The notes under the pieces are model-generated. The model worked only from the letters and a program-made list of their open reading frames with translations, did no database searches and was not told where the DNA came from. The translations under genes and the position numbers were made by a program. From NCBI GenBank assembly GCA_963840435.1, contig CAWIYY010000006.1, positions 135,167-199,166 of the forward strand: a stretch of 64,000 nucleotides of DNA. The letters are read 5' to 3'. Of this stretch, positions 32,618 to 42,955 are shown in pieces (within the stretch, counting starts at the first letter, position 1; each line of letters starts with the position of its first letter). The DNA is from Bog-473 sp963840435. Lineage in GTDB: Bacteria; Actinomycetota; Acidimicrobiia; Acidimicrobiales; RAAP-2.

Positions 32618-33112
32618 TCAGTCCGAGCCCTTCGTTTTCGACGGCTGGCGCTGCCACGTCTCGAAGCGATAGCTCGTGCCGCCATCCTGTTGCTCGTCGC
32701 TGTGGCTCGCCAGACGAAACGCCGTTTGGTACGGCGGGAAGAACTTCGTGCACCCGAAGTCACCGAACACCTGGGTGAGGAGGAGCTCGTCGGCCTCGCC
32801 GATGGTCTCCCCATACACCGCCGCCCCGCCGATGACCCAGATGTCCTGCCCCGGGAACTCGGCACTGAGTTGGTCCAGGCTGCCGATCGCCCGAAAGCCT
32901 GTCCGCAAGGGTCCCGACCGACTCGTCAGCACGTAGTTCTCCCGTTCGTGCAGCGGTGCCGCGAACTCGCTGTACGTGGCCGAACCCATCAGGATGAGGC
33001 CGGTCGCCGTCTTGGAGCGAAAGTAGGCCTTGTCGCCGGGGAGCTTCCAGGGGATCCCCGACGTGGTCGCGATGCCCCGACGAATGTCCATGGCGGCGAT
33101 GAGACGGATCAT
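32618..33112 (-). CDS. folA: Dihydrofolate reductase
   Basis: A 164-residue DHFR supplying tetrahydrofolate. Motifs: MIRLIAAMDIRRGIA, GIPWKLPGDKAYFR, LILMGSATY and IWVIGGAAVYGE. Length is standard. thyA is not next to it; it follows an exported oxidase by 20 bases. No clear Shine-Dalgarno is seen before the ATG. The frame is open far upstream but only this part is coding. Confidence 0.87.
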   Translation of the reverse strand: MIRLIAAMDIRRGIATTSGIPWKLPGDKAYFRSKTATGLILMGSATYSEFAAPLHERENYVLTSRSGPLRTGFRAIGSLDQLSAEFPGQDIWVIGGAAVYGETIGEADELLLTQVFGDFGCTKFFPPYQTAFRLASHSDEQQDGGTSYRFETWQRQPSKTKGSD

Positions 33113-33132
33113 GGGAAATGGAGAGCGCGGCT

Positions 33133-34695
33133 TCAGCCCGGCGGAATCGACTGCGCGAAGTGGAAGACGTTGTCCGGGTCGTAGTGCCGCTTCACCTGCT
33201 GGAGGCGGGGCAGATTGGCACCGTAGTAGGCCTGCTCCCAGTTGGCCAGGGTCGGGTCGATGTAGTTCTGGTACGAACCCTGACTGACCGGCGAGAAGAG
33301 GTCGTGGAGGTGCTCGAGCCACGATGACGCCGCCGCCGTCGTGCTCGGACCGGGCTGGGTCGTCGGGTAGGTGATCGAGTACTGCGCACAGGCGACCGCA
33401 GAGCGGTGGACGAACGCCGTTTCGCTCGCCCCGACCCGGTTGATGACGCCCCCGTACCCGTCGAAGACGACGCCGCCGCCCGCGCCGGGCAGCGTCGCCG
33501 GCAGGTTGGAGAGGGCGGAGACGATCCCGGTCACCGCCCCTGCGGGCAGTGGCCCGCCGACGTAGGACGACCTGGACCTGAACGGCGACGTGACCGGTGT
33601 GGCGCACTGGGCCACTGGCTTGCCTTCGCACCCCGCCTCGATCATGGTCGCCGTCAGGTACTCCTCGGGCCCGACGAAGCGGTACGTCGTGGCCGCCCCG
33701 ACTGCCCCCGTCAGTGGGGACAGCGCGGCCGAGCAGGCGGCCACGCTGCCGACGAAGACGCCGGTCACCTTGACCAGCCCGTTCCCGACCGAGCCGCCGC
33801 TGAACAGTTGGCAGTTGGCCCAGAGCTGGTCGGGAGTCGAGGGGATCCATCCGAGCCAGGCGTCGAGGACCGACTCGGCCGCCCCCCAGGGCCATTCCAG
33901 CGTGAACAGGGTGATCGCCTCGGGGATGGGGTGGACCGTGAACCCGAAGGAGGTAGCGATCCCGAAGTTGCCTCCGCCCCCGCCCTGGCTGGCCCAGTAG
34001 AGATCCTCGTCCTGCCCCGGTCTGCAGTGCCGCACCGTTGCGTCCGCCGTGACGATCTCGGCGCTGGCCAACTGGTCGCACGTCATCCCGTAGGCCCGGG
34101 CGAAGACGCCGATCCCTCCCCCCAGGGCCAGACCCGCGATGCCCACTGTCGGGCACGAGCCGCCCGGCAGGAGGAGTCCCTGGGCGCCCAGCTGGCTGTA
34201 GACGTCGATCAACGTGGCGCCGGCCCCCACGGTGACGACGCTCTGTCCCTGGGTGGCCGCGCCGGCCGTCGCGATCTGCTGCAGCGGCGACACGTCGACC
34301 ACCAGGCCCGGACAGGACGAGTAGCCTCCGTAACTGTGGCCCCCGGAGCGGGCAACGAGCTCCACGTCGTGCTGGCGGGCAAAGGCGATGCAGCGTTGGA
34401 CATCGCTGGCCGACTCGCACTGCGCGATGGCCGCCGCGTCCAGCGTGTACAGCGAGTTGTACAGATGCCCTGCCGCCGGGTAGCCCGGGTCACCGGGTCG
34501 CAGCACGGTGCCCTGGAGCGAACTGGCCAGCGTCTGCCAATCCGGCGGGCCGCCACTGCGCCCGGTCGTTGGCGTGGTGTCCTGCCCCCGACCGTGCTGC
34601 GGACTGGGACTCGAGCAGCCGGCCACGACACCGGCGCCCATAACGCCCGACCCCACCAGCGCCGCGCCCTGGAGAAACGAGCGGCGATCCATCAT
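33133..34695 (-). CDS. Tat-exported FAD-linked oxidase (berberine-bridge type)
   Basis: A 520-residue secreted flavoprotein. The Tat motif DRRSFLQG opens it, with a hydrophobic stretch and a lipobox-like VVAGC near residue 27, so it may be a lipoprotein. The FAD domain has ARSGGHSYGG (histidine for covalent FAD) and GGSCPTVGIAGLALGGG (cysteine for a second flavin bond), then QGGGGGNFG. The C-terminal BBE segment is present (NYIDPTLANWEQAYYG, then YDPDNVFHFAQSI). It probably oxidises a sugar or alkaloid-like compound outside the membrane. Confidence 0.9.
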   Translation of the reverse strand: MMDRRSFLQGAALVGSGVMGAGVVAGCSSPSPQHGRGQDTTPTTGRSGGPPDWQTLASSLQGTVLRPGDPGYPAAGHLYNSLYTLDAAAIAQCESASDVQRCIAFARQHDVELVARSGGHSYGGYSSCPGLVVDVSPLQQIATAGAATQGQSVVTVGAGATLIDVYSQLGAQGLLLPGGSCPTVGIAGLALGGGIGVFARAYGMTCDQLASAEIVTADATVRHCRPGQDEDLYWASQGGGGGNFGIATSFGFTVHPIPEAITLFTLEWPWGAAESVLDAWLGWIPSTPDQLWANCQLFSGGSVGNGLVKVTGVFVGSVAACSAALSPLTGAVGAATTYRFVGPEEYLTATMIEAGCEGKPVAQCATPVTSPFRSRSSYVGGPLPAGAVTGIVSALSNLPATLPGAGGGVVFDGYGGVINRVGASETAFVHRSAVACAQYSITYPTTQPGPSTTAAASSWLEHLHDLFSPVSQGSYQNYIDPTLANWEQAYYGANLPRLQQVKRHYDPDNVFHFAQSIPPG

Positions 34696-34807
34696 CCCCC
34701 CGGGACTCTCGCCGCCACGGCGCTATCACTACCACGAACGCCCACGCACGGTCGGGCAATCGTGCCCTGGCCGTGCCAACCGGCGCGGGTGCGCGCCGGT
34801 TGGCCGT

Positions 34808-37704
34808 CTATTCCCCGTCGACCCCGCCCAGGACGGCGAGAAGTTCGTCGCCCCACCGCTCCAAGCGGTTCGGCCCGATGCCCTTGCAGCGGGCCAGTTC
34901 GGCCAGCGTCCCGGGCTTGGTGGCCGCGATGCCCGCCAGTTCGTTGTCGTTCAGCACGACGTAGGCCGGGAGCGACTCCCGCTTGGCCACACCCGAGCGC
35001 CAGGCTCGGAGTGCGCCCTCGTAAGGCTCGGCGGAGCTCGGGGGCTCCTCTCCATCGCCGGGCGCCGCCAGAACCACCGTGGCTCCCTGCACCCGCACCT
35101 CGGACCCCAGGACCACCTGCAGTCGTGCCGCACCCACCTGGAGCACGGCGGCCGACTCGGAGAGCTCGACCACCGTTCCGCCATGACCTCCGTACTCGAG
35201 CGCCAGCCCCACCTCGGCCGTCACCCGCGGCATCGACCGGGCCGGTCGCTTCGCGCTCCGCACGCCCGGAGCGGCTCCCTGGCGACGATCGGTCTTGCGG
35301 TCGGCGCGAGTCGGGCTGATCGCTTGGCGAGGCCGGCTGCCGTCGAGCTCCGCCACGAAGGGCGACGGTGCCTCGGCATCGGCCAACACCACCACCTGGC
35401 GGATGGCTCGGGTCAGGGCGACGTGGAAGACGCGCCGTTCCCCTTCCTCGTCCTCGCTCAGGCGGTGGGGCAGGAGTCCTTCCGAAGCGCCGTAGACGAT
35501 GACGTGTTCCCATTCCCGGCCCTTGATCTTGTGGATCGTCGAGAGCAGCACTGCTGGTCCGCTGGCGGGGCGCCGGGCCAGCAGCTCGCGCAGCCACGCC
35601 TCGAACGTCGCCGCCTCGGGGTGCAGCGCCGCCACCGCCTCGAGGGCGACGAGGTCGTCGGTGTGGGTCGATCGATCGGCCTCCCGTCGCGACGAGTCCA
35701 AGACGTCCATCGTCTCGCCCAGGCCGACCTGCACGCGGACGGCCCGCACGACTGCCGCCGTCGAGTTCGGGCAGGCCGCGGCCACCGCGTCGAGCGCATC
35801 GGCATAGGCCAGGAGCTTGGGGACGTCTCGCCCGGAGAGGCGACCGGCCAGGCGCCTGATCTCCGTGACCGAGGTCGTCGTGCGCTCCGTGACCATGGCC
35901 GCCACGTTGGGGGCGATCCCGCGCGATGGTCGCCGGATCGTCTGCTGGACGTCGTCGCGCTCAGGGCTCCCGGATCGAGGCCCATGCGGAGATAGGCCAG
36001 CGCCGTGCGCACGCCCGTTCGTTCCAACGCCTTGCGGTCGAGCGGGGCATTGGAGGGGATGCCCGCTTCGGCCAATGCGATCTGCACCGGGAGCAGCGTC
36101 GAGTTCACCCGGGTCAGCACCGCGATCTCCCCGAGCGCCACGCCGCCCCGCATCCAGCTCGAGATCGCGGTCAGCGCGGTCTTCGGGAGCTCGTCGCTGC
36201 GTGCCCTCAGCACGGCGACGGGACCACGGCCCGCCAGGAGCGGGTCGAAGTCGGCGAGCTCGTCGCTCCGATCCTCCGGCGTTCTGATCCTCTTGGCGAT
36301 CCGTTGCACGTTGTAGGACAGGATCGACGTTGCCGCCCGCACGACGGCGGGTGGGCAGCGGTAGTTGACCTCGAGCGCGTAGCTGTGCGCCCCGGGGAAG
36401 AAGTCCCCGAAGTTGATCAGGTACTCGGGCGTGGCCCCGGCGTAGCCGTAGATGACCTGGTCGTCGTCGCCGACCCCGAAGCAGCCGAAAGCCGGGGCGC
36501 TGAGCAAGCGGATCAGCAGCATGTGGGCGGCGTTGAGATCCTGGAACTCGTCGACCAGCAGGTGCCGGCAGCGGCCTTGCGCCGCGCTGCGGGCATCGGG
36601 ATCGGCGAGGAGGATCTCGATCGCCCGGTAGATCTGCTCGTCGAAGTCGACGGCGGCCGCCTCGGCCAGCGTCGACCGGTAGGTGTCGAATCGCTCCGCC
36701 AGGCCCTGCGCGTCCGGGATCAGCTCCTCGACCCGGGCCGGCGCGCTCAGGCCCAGCCGCACGGACGACAGTGCGTCGATGTAGGGGAGGACGGTGTCGG
36801 TGTTGGCCTGGCGCCGGACCTCGAAGACCTGCTGGACCAGGTCGCGTACAGACGGCTCCTCGAGGACGCGCAGTCGCCCCTGGCCACCGTAGGTGTCGCA
36901 GATCCATTGGCCCATGCTGTTGAGCGTGCGGATGTGCGGACGACCCGCTGTCACGACGCTGCTCGTCCGCTCCACCAGCTCATCGGCCGCTTTGCGGTTG
37001 TAGGCCAGCGCGGTCACGGTGGAGGGGTCCGCCCCGCGGTCTGTGATCAGGTGGCAGAGGCGCTCGGTCAGGACCCGGGTCTTGCCCGAACCTGCCGGGG
37101 CGATCACCCGGGCGCCCCCCGTGGCGTGGCGCACGGCAGCCAGCTGGTCGGGGGCCAGGTCGGCTGCGGGCGGGGAGTGGCCGACCACCGAGAGCGATCC
37201 CACCTCGGTGTTCCACCGGTGCACGACCCCGACCCCGTCCGGGAGGGGGGGTGGAGCGAATGGCCCCCCGTCGACGTAGAGGGCGGTCCCATCCGCCAGC
37301 TCGATGTCGGCGGGACCGCCTTCCGCGACGCCCAGGCCGGCGAACCTTCTGGCCGCCTTGCGTCCGTGCCACCAGATCGGGTCTCCGCTCCGGGCGTCGT
37401 AGGAGTTCGCCCAGACCAGGAAGTGGAGACGCTCACGGGAGAACTCGAAGCGGGGATCGAGGTCATGGACCGGTCCGGGATTGGTTTCTCGTTCCTGCAA
37501 CTCCTGAGCGGTGATGGCCAACTCCACCACCACCGGCTCGCGTGAGAACCAGGCCTGCTGGAGCCTCGTCACCGCCGTGCCCGGGTCGTCCAGCGTCTCG
37601 GGTCGGATGGACAGCCTGGGGCAGCGCGACCAGGGCTCAGGAGCGCGCATTTCAGGCGACACGACAACGCCTCGGCCAAGTTCCGGTGGCCCGGGCAGTG
37701 CCAT
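34808..37704 (-). pseudogene. UvrD/Rep-type helicase with HRDC domain, frameshifted
   Basis: A superfamily 1 DNA helicase split over two frames. The first part (from 37704) has a ~200-residue N-terminal extension, then Walker A APAGSGKTRVL, DEFQD (Walker B), GDDDQVIYGYAG and YRCPPAVV. Near 35968, within a CCC run, the frame shifts by one base. The second frame then continues without a gap: STIHKIKGREWEHV, VALTRAIRQVVVLAD and a C-terminal HRDC domain (residues matching NDNELAGIAATKPGTLAELARC, split for length). Restoring one base gives ~965 residues. It resembles mycobacterial UvrD2 in combining helicase and HRDC. A sequencing error is as likely as a true mutation. Confidence 0.85.
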
Positions 37705-38106
37705 CGACCCAAGCTAGCGGTGGGCTGTTTCGCATCCGCACCGGACGACTGGCCGAGGTCATGGGGGAAGCTGCACGTCGGGAGCACCGGACTCACGTCC
37801 CTGCGGACCCGGCATCGACGCCGCAGCGGCCGACCATCGAGGCGGTGGGGCTCCCGCCTGATGGTGCGGTGCCCACCGCGCGGAACCGCCGGAATCTTCC
37901 CGGCGGGAAACGACATGCCAACCCTCGCCGGGTGGTCAGCCGGCCAGCGGCCCGTGCAGTGGGGTGACGGCTGTCGGGCACCCGGGCAAGGGGGTGTCGA
38001 ACGGCACCCGCCGCCTGAGGCCGATCACTAGCATCGTGCCGCGTGAGGGGGAGTCCGTCGTCGCGGCCGTGGCACCTGTTCGGGCACGCGCGGCCGGTGG
38101 CTGGCG
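37705..38106. other. Intergenic region without a supported gene
   Basis: Divergent gap between the helicase and the secreted hydrolase. Several short frames exist on both strands but none has coding character or a ribosome-binding site. It probably holds promoters for both neighbours. Confidence 0.4.
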
Positions 38107-39540
38107 ATGGCGTCGCTCGCGATCTGCTCTGTCCTGACCCTTGCCGTCAGCCCTGGGGCGGCTGTCGCCCGGGCGTCCGCCAAGACATCCGGCATTGCCT
38201 GGTCGGCCTGCCCGAAAGTGACCGGGTATCTCTGTGGGTCATTGCCGGTGCCGATTGACTACGGAGACCCTGCACGGGGGACGTTGTCGTTGGCGGTGAT
38301 CGAGCACCCCGTGCCCGACAGCAAGGGGGTGATCGTCTTCAATCCCGGCGGCCCGGGCGAGAGCGGGGTCCTGATCCTCCCGATCCTGGCGTCGTTCGTC
38401 CCGGCGTCCGTACAGAGCCAGTTCACCCTCGTGAGCTTCGACGAACGCGGAACGGGGGCAAGCGACCCCCTGCTGTGCGGGCCGTCCCCCGTGGCGGCGG
38501 GGAGCTCGGTCGCAGGAACCGTCGCCGCAACCCAGACGTTTGCCGGCCTCGATCGATCGTGCCGTGCTCGTTATCCAAAGCTCTTTCCGACCGTGGACAC
38601 CACGACGGCCGCTCGGGACATGAACAGCCTTCGCATGGCGCTGGGAGTCGATCGGATCAACTACTACGGCCTCTCCTACGGCACGGTCCTCGGGTCGGTC
38701 TACCGGCAGCTCTTTCCGAGCCATGTGCGGGCCCTCGTGCTCGACGGGGCGGTCGACGCCAATCTGAGTCTCCCCACCGACGCCACGCTGGAGGCGCCGG
38801 CCATCCAGACCGCGCTGCTGCATGCGCTGTCCAGTTGCCCGACCACGGCTGGGTGCACCCTGGGACCTGATGCGGTCGGCTTCTACCAACGACTGGCGGC
38901 GCAGCTTGTGCGCACTCCGTTGCCCGCGCCCGGGGATGGAGACAACACGCCGGTCACCGTGGGCGACCTGATGACCGCAACGCTGCTGTACCTGTCTGCT
39001 CCGACACTGACGCCGGGGTACTTTCCCGCGCTGTCGGCGGCGGCAGGCGGCAACGGCGCCCCGTTGCGGAAAGTCGCCCAGGGCCTCGAGACGGATTTGA
39101 ACGGCAACTCGCTGGTCGGTGCACTCTGGAGCATCACCTGCAACGACGCTGCGGCCCACCCGAGCGGCGCCTCGACTGCTTCGCTTGCCCGAACGCTGTC
39201 CAAGCGCTTCCCTCTGGGCGGCGCCGAGGCCGTGGCCAACAACCTGATCGGCTGTCCCGGATGGACCGAGTCGTCCGCGGCCATCGCCCACCTGCGTCCG
39301 AGCCGGAGCGAGCCGCCACTGGTCATCGGCAACACCTTCGATCCCAACACCCCCTATGCGGTGGCGCAGCGGCTGGCCCCGGCCATCGGTGGCCGGCTGG
39401 TCACGTACGTCGGGTACGGGCACAGCTGGCTGCTCAACGGATCAGCCAACGTGTGCATGCAAGATGTGGTGAGCACCTACCTCGTGCAGGGACAGCTGCC
39501 CGCTGCCGGCACCCGCTGCACGGCGTCGGCCGCCCAGTAG
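38107..39540 (+). CDS. Secreted alpha/beta hydrolase, tripeptidyl-aminopeptidase-like
   Basis: A 477-residue exported hydrolase. A short signal peptide (MASLAICSVLTLAVSPGAAVA) is followed by a core with FNPGGPGESG, DERGTGASDP, the nucleophile GLSYGTVLG, DGAVDANL and a C-terminal TAP-like part (PPLVIGNTFDPNTPYAVA, then YGHSWLL with the final histidine). This is the Streptomyces tripeptidyl aminopeptidase/proline iminopeptidase-like family. It would remove short peptides from protein N-termini outside the cell, in keeping with the secreted S53 and S8 peptidases nearby. The start could be a little upstream (38043, another frame). Confidence 0.85.
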   Translation: MASLAICSVLTLAVSPGAAVARASAKTSGIAWSACPKVTGYLCGSLPVPIDYGDPARGTLSLAVIEHPVPDSKGVIVFNPGGPGESGVLILPILASFVPASVQSQFTLVSFDERGTGASDPLLCGPSPVAAGSSVAGTVAATQTFAGLDRSCRARYPKLFPTVDTTTAARDMNSLRMALGVDRINYYGLSYGTVLGSVYRQLFPSHVRALVLDGAVDANLSLPTDATLEAPAIQTALLHALSSCPTTAGCTLGPDAVGFYQRLAAQLVRTPLPAPGDGDNTPVTVGDLMTATLLYLSAPTLTPGYFPALSAAAGGNGAPLRKVAQGLETDLNGNSLVGALWSITCNDAAAHPSGASTASLARTLSKRFPLGGAEAVANNLIGCPGWTESSAAIAHLRPSRSEPPLVIGNTFDPNTPYAVAQRLAPAIGGRLVTYVGYGHSWLLNGSANVCMQDVVSTYLVQGQLPAAGTRCTASAAQ

Positions 39541-39630
39541 GGCCTCCATCGGTCCGGAATCGGATCTGACCCGTGGCCGCGCGCATCTGCGGGAGTCGAA
39601 GAGGGTCCGACGCTGCCGCGTGCCAATGTG

Positions 39631-40467
39631 TCAATCGGCAGATGCGTGATCTGGTACACGGGCGAGCAATTCCCCTGCTCGGTCGATTCCAGCCGAGATG
39701 TATGGACCGGCGACATCGAGTGCTTCTTCGAGCAGTTCTCCCGCCCGTTCCAATCCCGCAGCGACGTAGGGACCCGCGACGTGGAGTGCCTCTCCTGCCA
39801 CTTCGAACGCGTCCTCATTCGCTTGACGGAGATAGGGCGTCGCGAGTGCGACGCCTGTCCTGGCGGCGTTGGTCGCGACCTCATTGGCTTGTCGGGCGGC
39901 GTCGACGGCAGCCGCGTTGGCTCGACGGGTCGCTCCCTTGGCCGCCTTCCTGGCGCGACGTCCGGCTTTTCTGCTCACGTCTGCCGCCTCCGCGACCGTG
40001 TGATGTTCGTGGGGACCGGCGACGATATGACTCTGGGTCACCGCGCTGGCCACCTGACCAAGACGGCGCCGAGCCCTCCACGAAACCGAGGGGGCGCCTT
40101 CCGTGTCGACCGCCGCATAGATCAAACCAGCCAGCAGTCCCAAATTCTTGAGAAGTTGCGTCTTCTGCTGTGCTCTCTTTTCGTCATCAGCTTCTTCCCA
40201 GAAGCGATGTCCGGCGTACGTGGTTGGCACGATTGAACCGATGAGGGCCAGAGCGGCCAGACGCGGGAACTTCCCCAGAGCAAGGAAGACGCCACCGCCT
40301 ACTTGGACCATCCCGTTCAATCTGACCAGTGTCAAGGTGTTGTCCGGAGGCGAAGGGAGAGCCTCGAGCGCGTCGTCCCCTCCGGCGGGATGTCGGACGG
40401 CATTCCAGCCCTCAGCGATGAAGATCGATGCCAAAAGGGGACGGGCGATACGTCGAGAAAGGCTCAC
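39631..40467 (-). CDS. DoxX-like membrane protein with repeated amphipathic tail
   Basis: A 278-residue protein. The first ~125 residues are DoxX-like with four hydrophobic segments (SIFIAEGWNAVRHP, then LNGMVQVGGGVFLALGKFPRLAAL and LLAGLIYAAVD). Residues ~130-278 are a positively charged, Ala-rich helical tail. Near the end it carries two related units: VAGPYVAAGLERAGELLEEA and VAGPYISAGIDRAGELLARV. The tail is not part of standard DoxX and may bind the membrane surface or nucleic acid (inference). GTG start. Confidence 0.75.
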   Translation of the reverse strand: MSLSRRIARPLLASIFIAEGWNAVRHPAGGDDALEALPSPPDNTLTLVRLNGMVQVGGGVFLALGKFPRLAALALIGSIVPTTYAGHRFWEEADDEKRAQQKTQLLKNLGLLAGLIYAAVDTEGAPSVSWRARRRLGQVASAVTQSHIVAGPHEHHTVAEAADVSRKAGRRARKAAKGATRRANAAAVDAARQANEVATNAARTGVALATPYLRQANEDAFEVAGEALHVAGPYVAAGLERAGELLEEALDVAGPYISAGIDRAGELLARVPDHASAD

Positions 40468-40547
40468 GTATCAGTTATACCCCTCTCGTCGGATTTCCCC
40501 CGCCCGTGGTTTGGCGCACCAGGTGGGAGGTGCCGGCCCGGAGCGCG

Positions 40548-42233
40548 TCAGGCGTTCATGCCGAGATACTCGTGGACCGCCCGCACTGCACTCGAACCCT
40601 CCCCGACGGCCGAAGCGACTCGCTTCATCGACCCCAGGCGGACATCGCCGACGGCAAACACGCCCGGCGCCGAGGTCTCGAACGGCAATGGGTCTCTTTC
40701 GGAGAAGATGGGACTGTTCAGCGAGGGATCAGGGATCGATCGATCGGTGAGGATAAAGCCCTTCTCATCAAGGGCGACGGCGTCTTGGAGCCAGGAAGTC
40801 GCGGGTTCCGCACCGATGAAGCAGAAGAGCGCGACGCATGACGTGGTGGTCCGGTCCCCGGACGGCGTGTGCTCGAGGACCACAGAGTCGAGGTGGCCGT
40901 CGCCGCCGAGAGCTCGAACCTCAGTGGATGGCAGCACCTCGATGTTGGGATCGGCGGCAATACGGTCGATCAAATAGCGCGACATGCTTTGCGTGAGGTC
41001 GGAACGGCGGATGACGATCGAGACCCTGCTTCCTCCCTGGCTCAGATAGATGGCCGCCTGCCCGGCCGAGTTGCCGCCGCCCACCACCACGACATCGGAC
41101 CCGCTACACGATCGAGTTTCCAGATCGGTCGCTGCGTAGTAGACGCCGCTTCCCTCGAAACGTTCGAGGTCTGGAATCGCCAGCCGTTGATATCGGGCGC
41201 CCGTCGCGATGATCACCGCTCGAGTCGGAACCTCGCTTTGGTCCACCAGCGACACGACGTGAAATCCATGCTCGACCCGCAGGCCCGAGACCTCGCAAGG
41301 GCTGACCAGCCAGGCCCCGAGTCGCTGCGCCTGCACGGCCGTTCGTGCGGTGAGATCGGCCCCGGAGACGCCGTTGGGAAACCCCGCATAGTTCTCGATG
41401 CGAGAGCTGGAACCCGCCTGGCCGCCTGGACCGATGGCGTCCAGCGCGACCGTATCGAGACCTTCAGAGGCACCATAGACCGAGGCGGCAAGGCCCGCCG
41501 GACCGGTGCCGATGACCACCAGATCGAACGTTCGGCCCGGAATGGGGTGGTAGGTCAGTCCCAATTGCTCAGCGAACTGTCCCGGGGTCGGGTGCCGCAG
41601 GACCGCCGTTGGGGTGATCACGACGGGTGAGTCGCCCGGGTGAAGACCCTTGCTTGCGAGAAGCACCCCGACATCGTCAGCCTCTTCGAGATCGATCCAG
41701 CTGTAGGGCAGTCGATTGCGGCTGGCGAATGTGCGCAAGGCCAACGCCTCACGTGAGAAGCGGGAGCCGATGATCTGAATCGTGTCGGCGACCGAGGTCG
41801 TTCGGATCGTTTCCCGCCGGGCGACCAGGGCAGCGAAGATGGTGTCGGATATGGAGGGCTTCGTCGCCATCAGTCGACGGAACGGCTCTTGGGGAATGAC
41901 CAGCAGCCAACCCGGCTTTGTGGAACGGGCCGTCAGAAAGGTGCGCTGCCCAGTCAGGAGCCCCATTTCGCCGACGAACTGTCCAGCCGTGTACACGACG
42001 ACGAGCTGCTGGGACTCGTCGTCTTGAACGAGTTCGACCTCGCCCTCAAGCACGACATAGAAATTCGACGCTGACTCGCCCGCATGGTAGAGCACGTCTC
42101 CTGTTGCCACTTGGCGTCGCTCTCCGAACTCGGAAAGTTCTTTGAGAACGTCCGGCGGGAAGACGGGAAACCGGCGATCTGAAGGGTCGGCCACCACGAT
42201 GGGCGATCGATTCCCTCCGTCATGGGCGTTCAT
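40548..42233 (-). CDS. Cyclic-nucleotide-binding / thioredoxin-reductase-like flavoprotein
   Basis: A 561-residue three-part protein. Residues ~20-140 form a cNMP-binding domain (TGDVLYHAGESASNFYVVLEGEVEL, split: cupin-like core, then GQFVGEMGLLTG). Residues ~150-225 resemble a thioredoxin-fold segment without a C-x-x-C. Residues ~235-555 are a thioredoxin-reductase-like FAD/NAD(P) module (DLVVIGTGPAGLAAS, GGQAG, VVVGGGNSAGQAA, AVGDVRLG). The redox C-x-x-C of thioredoxin reductase is replaced by a YYAATD segment, so it cannot reduce thioredoxin in the usual way. I infer a nucleotide-gated flavin oxidoreductase. The ATG at 42233 follows AGGA. Confidence 0.85.
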   Translation of the reverse strand: MNAHDGGNRSPIVVADPSDRRFPVFPPDVLKELSEFGERRQVATGDVLYHAGESASNFYVVLEGEVELVQDDESQQLVVVYTAGQFVGEMGLLTGQRTFLTARSTKPGWLLVIPQEPFRRLMATKPSISDTIFAALVARRETIRTTSVADTIQIIGSRFSREALALRTFASRNRLPYSWIDLEEADDVGVLLASKGLHPGDSPVVITPTAVLRHPTPGQFAEQLGLTYHPIPGRTFDLVVIGTGPAGLAASVYGASEGLDTVALDAIGPGGQAGSSSRIENYAGFPNGVSGADLTARTAVQAQRLGAWLVSPCEVSGLRVEHGFHVVSLVDQSEVPTRAVIIATGARYQRLAIPDLERFEGSGVYYAATDLETRSCSGSDVVVVGGGNSAGQAAIYLSQGGSRVSIVIRRSDLTQSMSRYLIDRIAADPNIEVLPSTEVRALGGDGHLDSVVLEHTPSGDRTTTSCVALFCFIGAEPATSWLQDAVALDEKGFILTDRSIPDPSLNSPIFSERDPLPFETSAPGVFAVGDVRLGSMKRVASAVGEGSSAVRAVHEYLGMNA

Positions 42234-42448
42234 GGTCCTGTCACCACGGGATCGACGACACGCAGAAGACAATGACTACCCCGAACGGAGACGGCATTGA
42301 AAGCGGGATCCGACCTGTCCATCAGCATTACTTTGGCACTGGGGATGGGGGAGTGCCGACCGATCCGCGAACCGACGGACCACCCACACGTCTGTCTGGG
42401 CGGGACCCCGGTTCTACTGCGGTCGACGGTCGACGACCTCCACCCAGT

Positions 42449-42787
42449 TCAGGCGGGTTCTGACGCCTCTTCAACGGTCAGCTCCGCAGCTGGGTCGGAC
42501 TCGAGACGAGCGTCGGGAATGGGCTGCCCGGAGCGAACGGAGTGGCCGTAGGTCCCAGCCTTGAGCCGTCCTTCGGCCCGATCGATTGCGGCCAGATGTT
42601 CTTCGAGTTCAGATCTCACTGAGTCGTCGGTGCCCTCGGTTGTGAGTGGTTCGGCATTGTCGAACATGTCACCTGGTTCATCGGCTGCCTCCCGGTCGGC
42701 TGTACCTTCCTCTCTCAGGTCGGATAACAGCTGTTCTGTGCGGGCGCGCTCCACGCGTAGAAGCTCTTCGGCCTTGGCGTACTCCAT
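42449..42787 (-). CDS. Cysteine-less TraR/DksA-like protein
   Basis: A 112-residue protein with the DksA/TraR layout: an N-terminal coiled coil (AEELLRVERARTEQLLSDL), an acidic middle, and a C-terminal globular part with GTYGHSVRSGQPIPDARLE. In zinc-finger members this segment is GxCxxCGxPIPxxRLE with two more cysteines further on; here the whole protein has no cysteine. A secondary-channel RNA polymerase role without zinc is possible, and zinc-independent DksA paralogues are known. The acidic tip of the coiled coil would be needed for that and is not clearly identifiable. Confidence 0.75.
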   Translation of the reverse strand: MEYAKAEELLRVERARTEQLLSDLREEGTADREAADEPGDMFDNAEPLTTEGTDDSVRSELEEHLAAIDRAEGRLKAGTYGHSVRSGQPIPDARLESDPAAELTVEEASEPA

Positions 42788-42955
42788 CGATTCGAGGTCC
42801 CTTTCAGAGTGTGTCTACCGAGGCGGATCCTATTGTCCGTCATTGAAGTCGGGCTATTCCCCGATCAGCGCGACTGCGGCGGGCGGATCGTCCTCCAGAG
42901 CTCTGTTCCCTGAGCGCCGATGGCCGAAGGTCCCGCCCGCCTCTCAGCGAGTGGG

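Noticed and set aside
35926..37545. 539-codon plus-strand frame
   Set aside because: Antisense to the helicase, whose conserved motifs are read on the minus strand.
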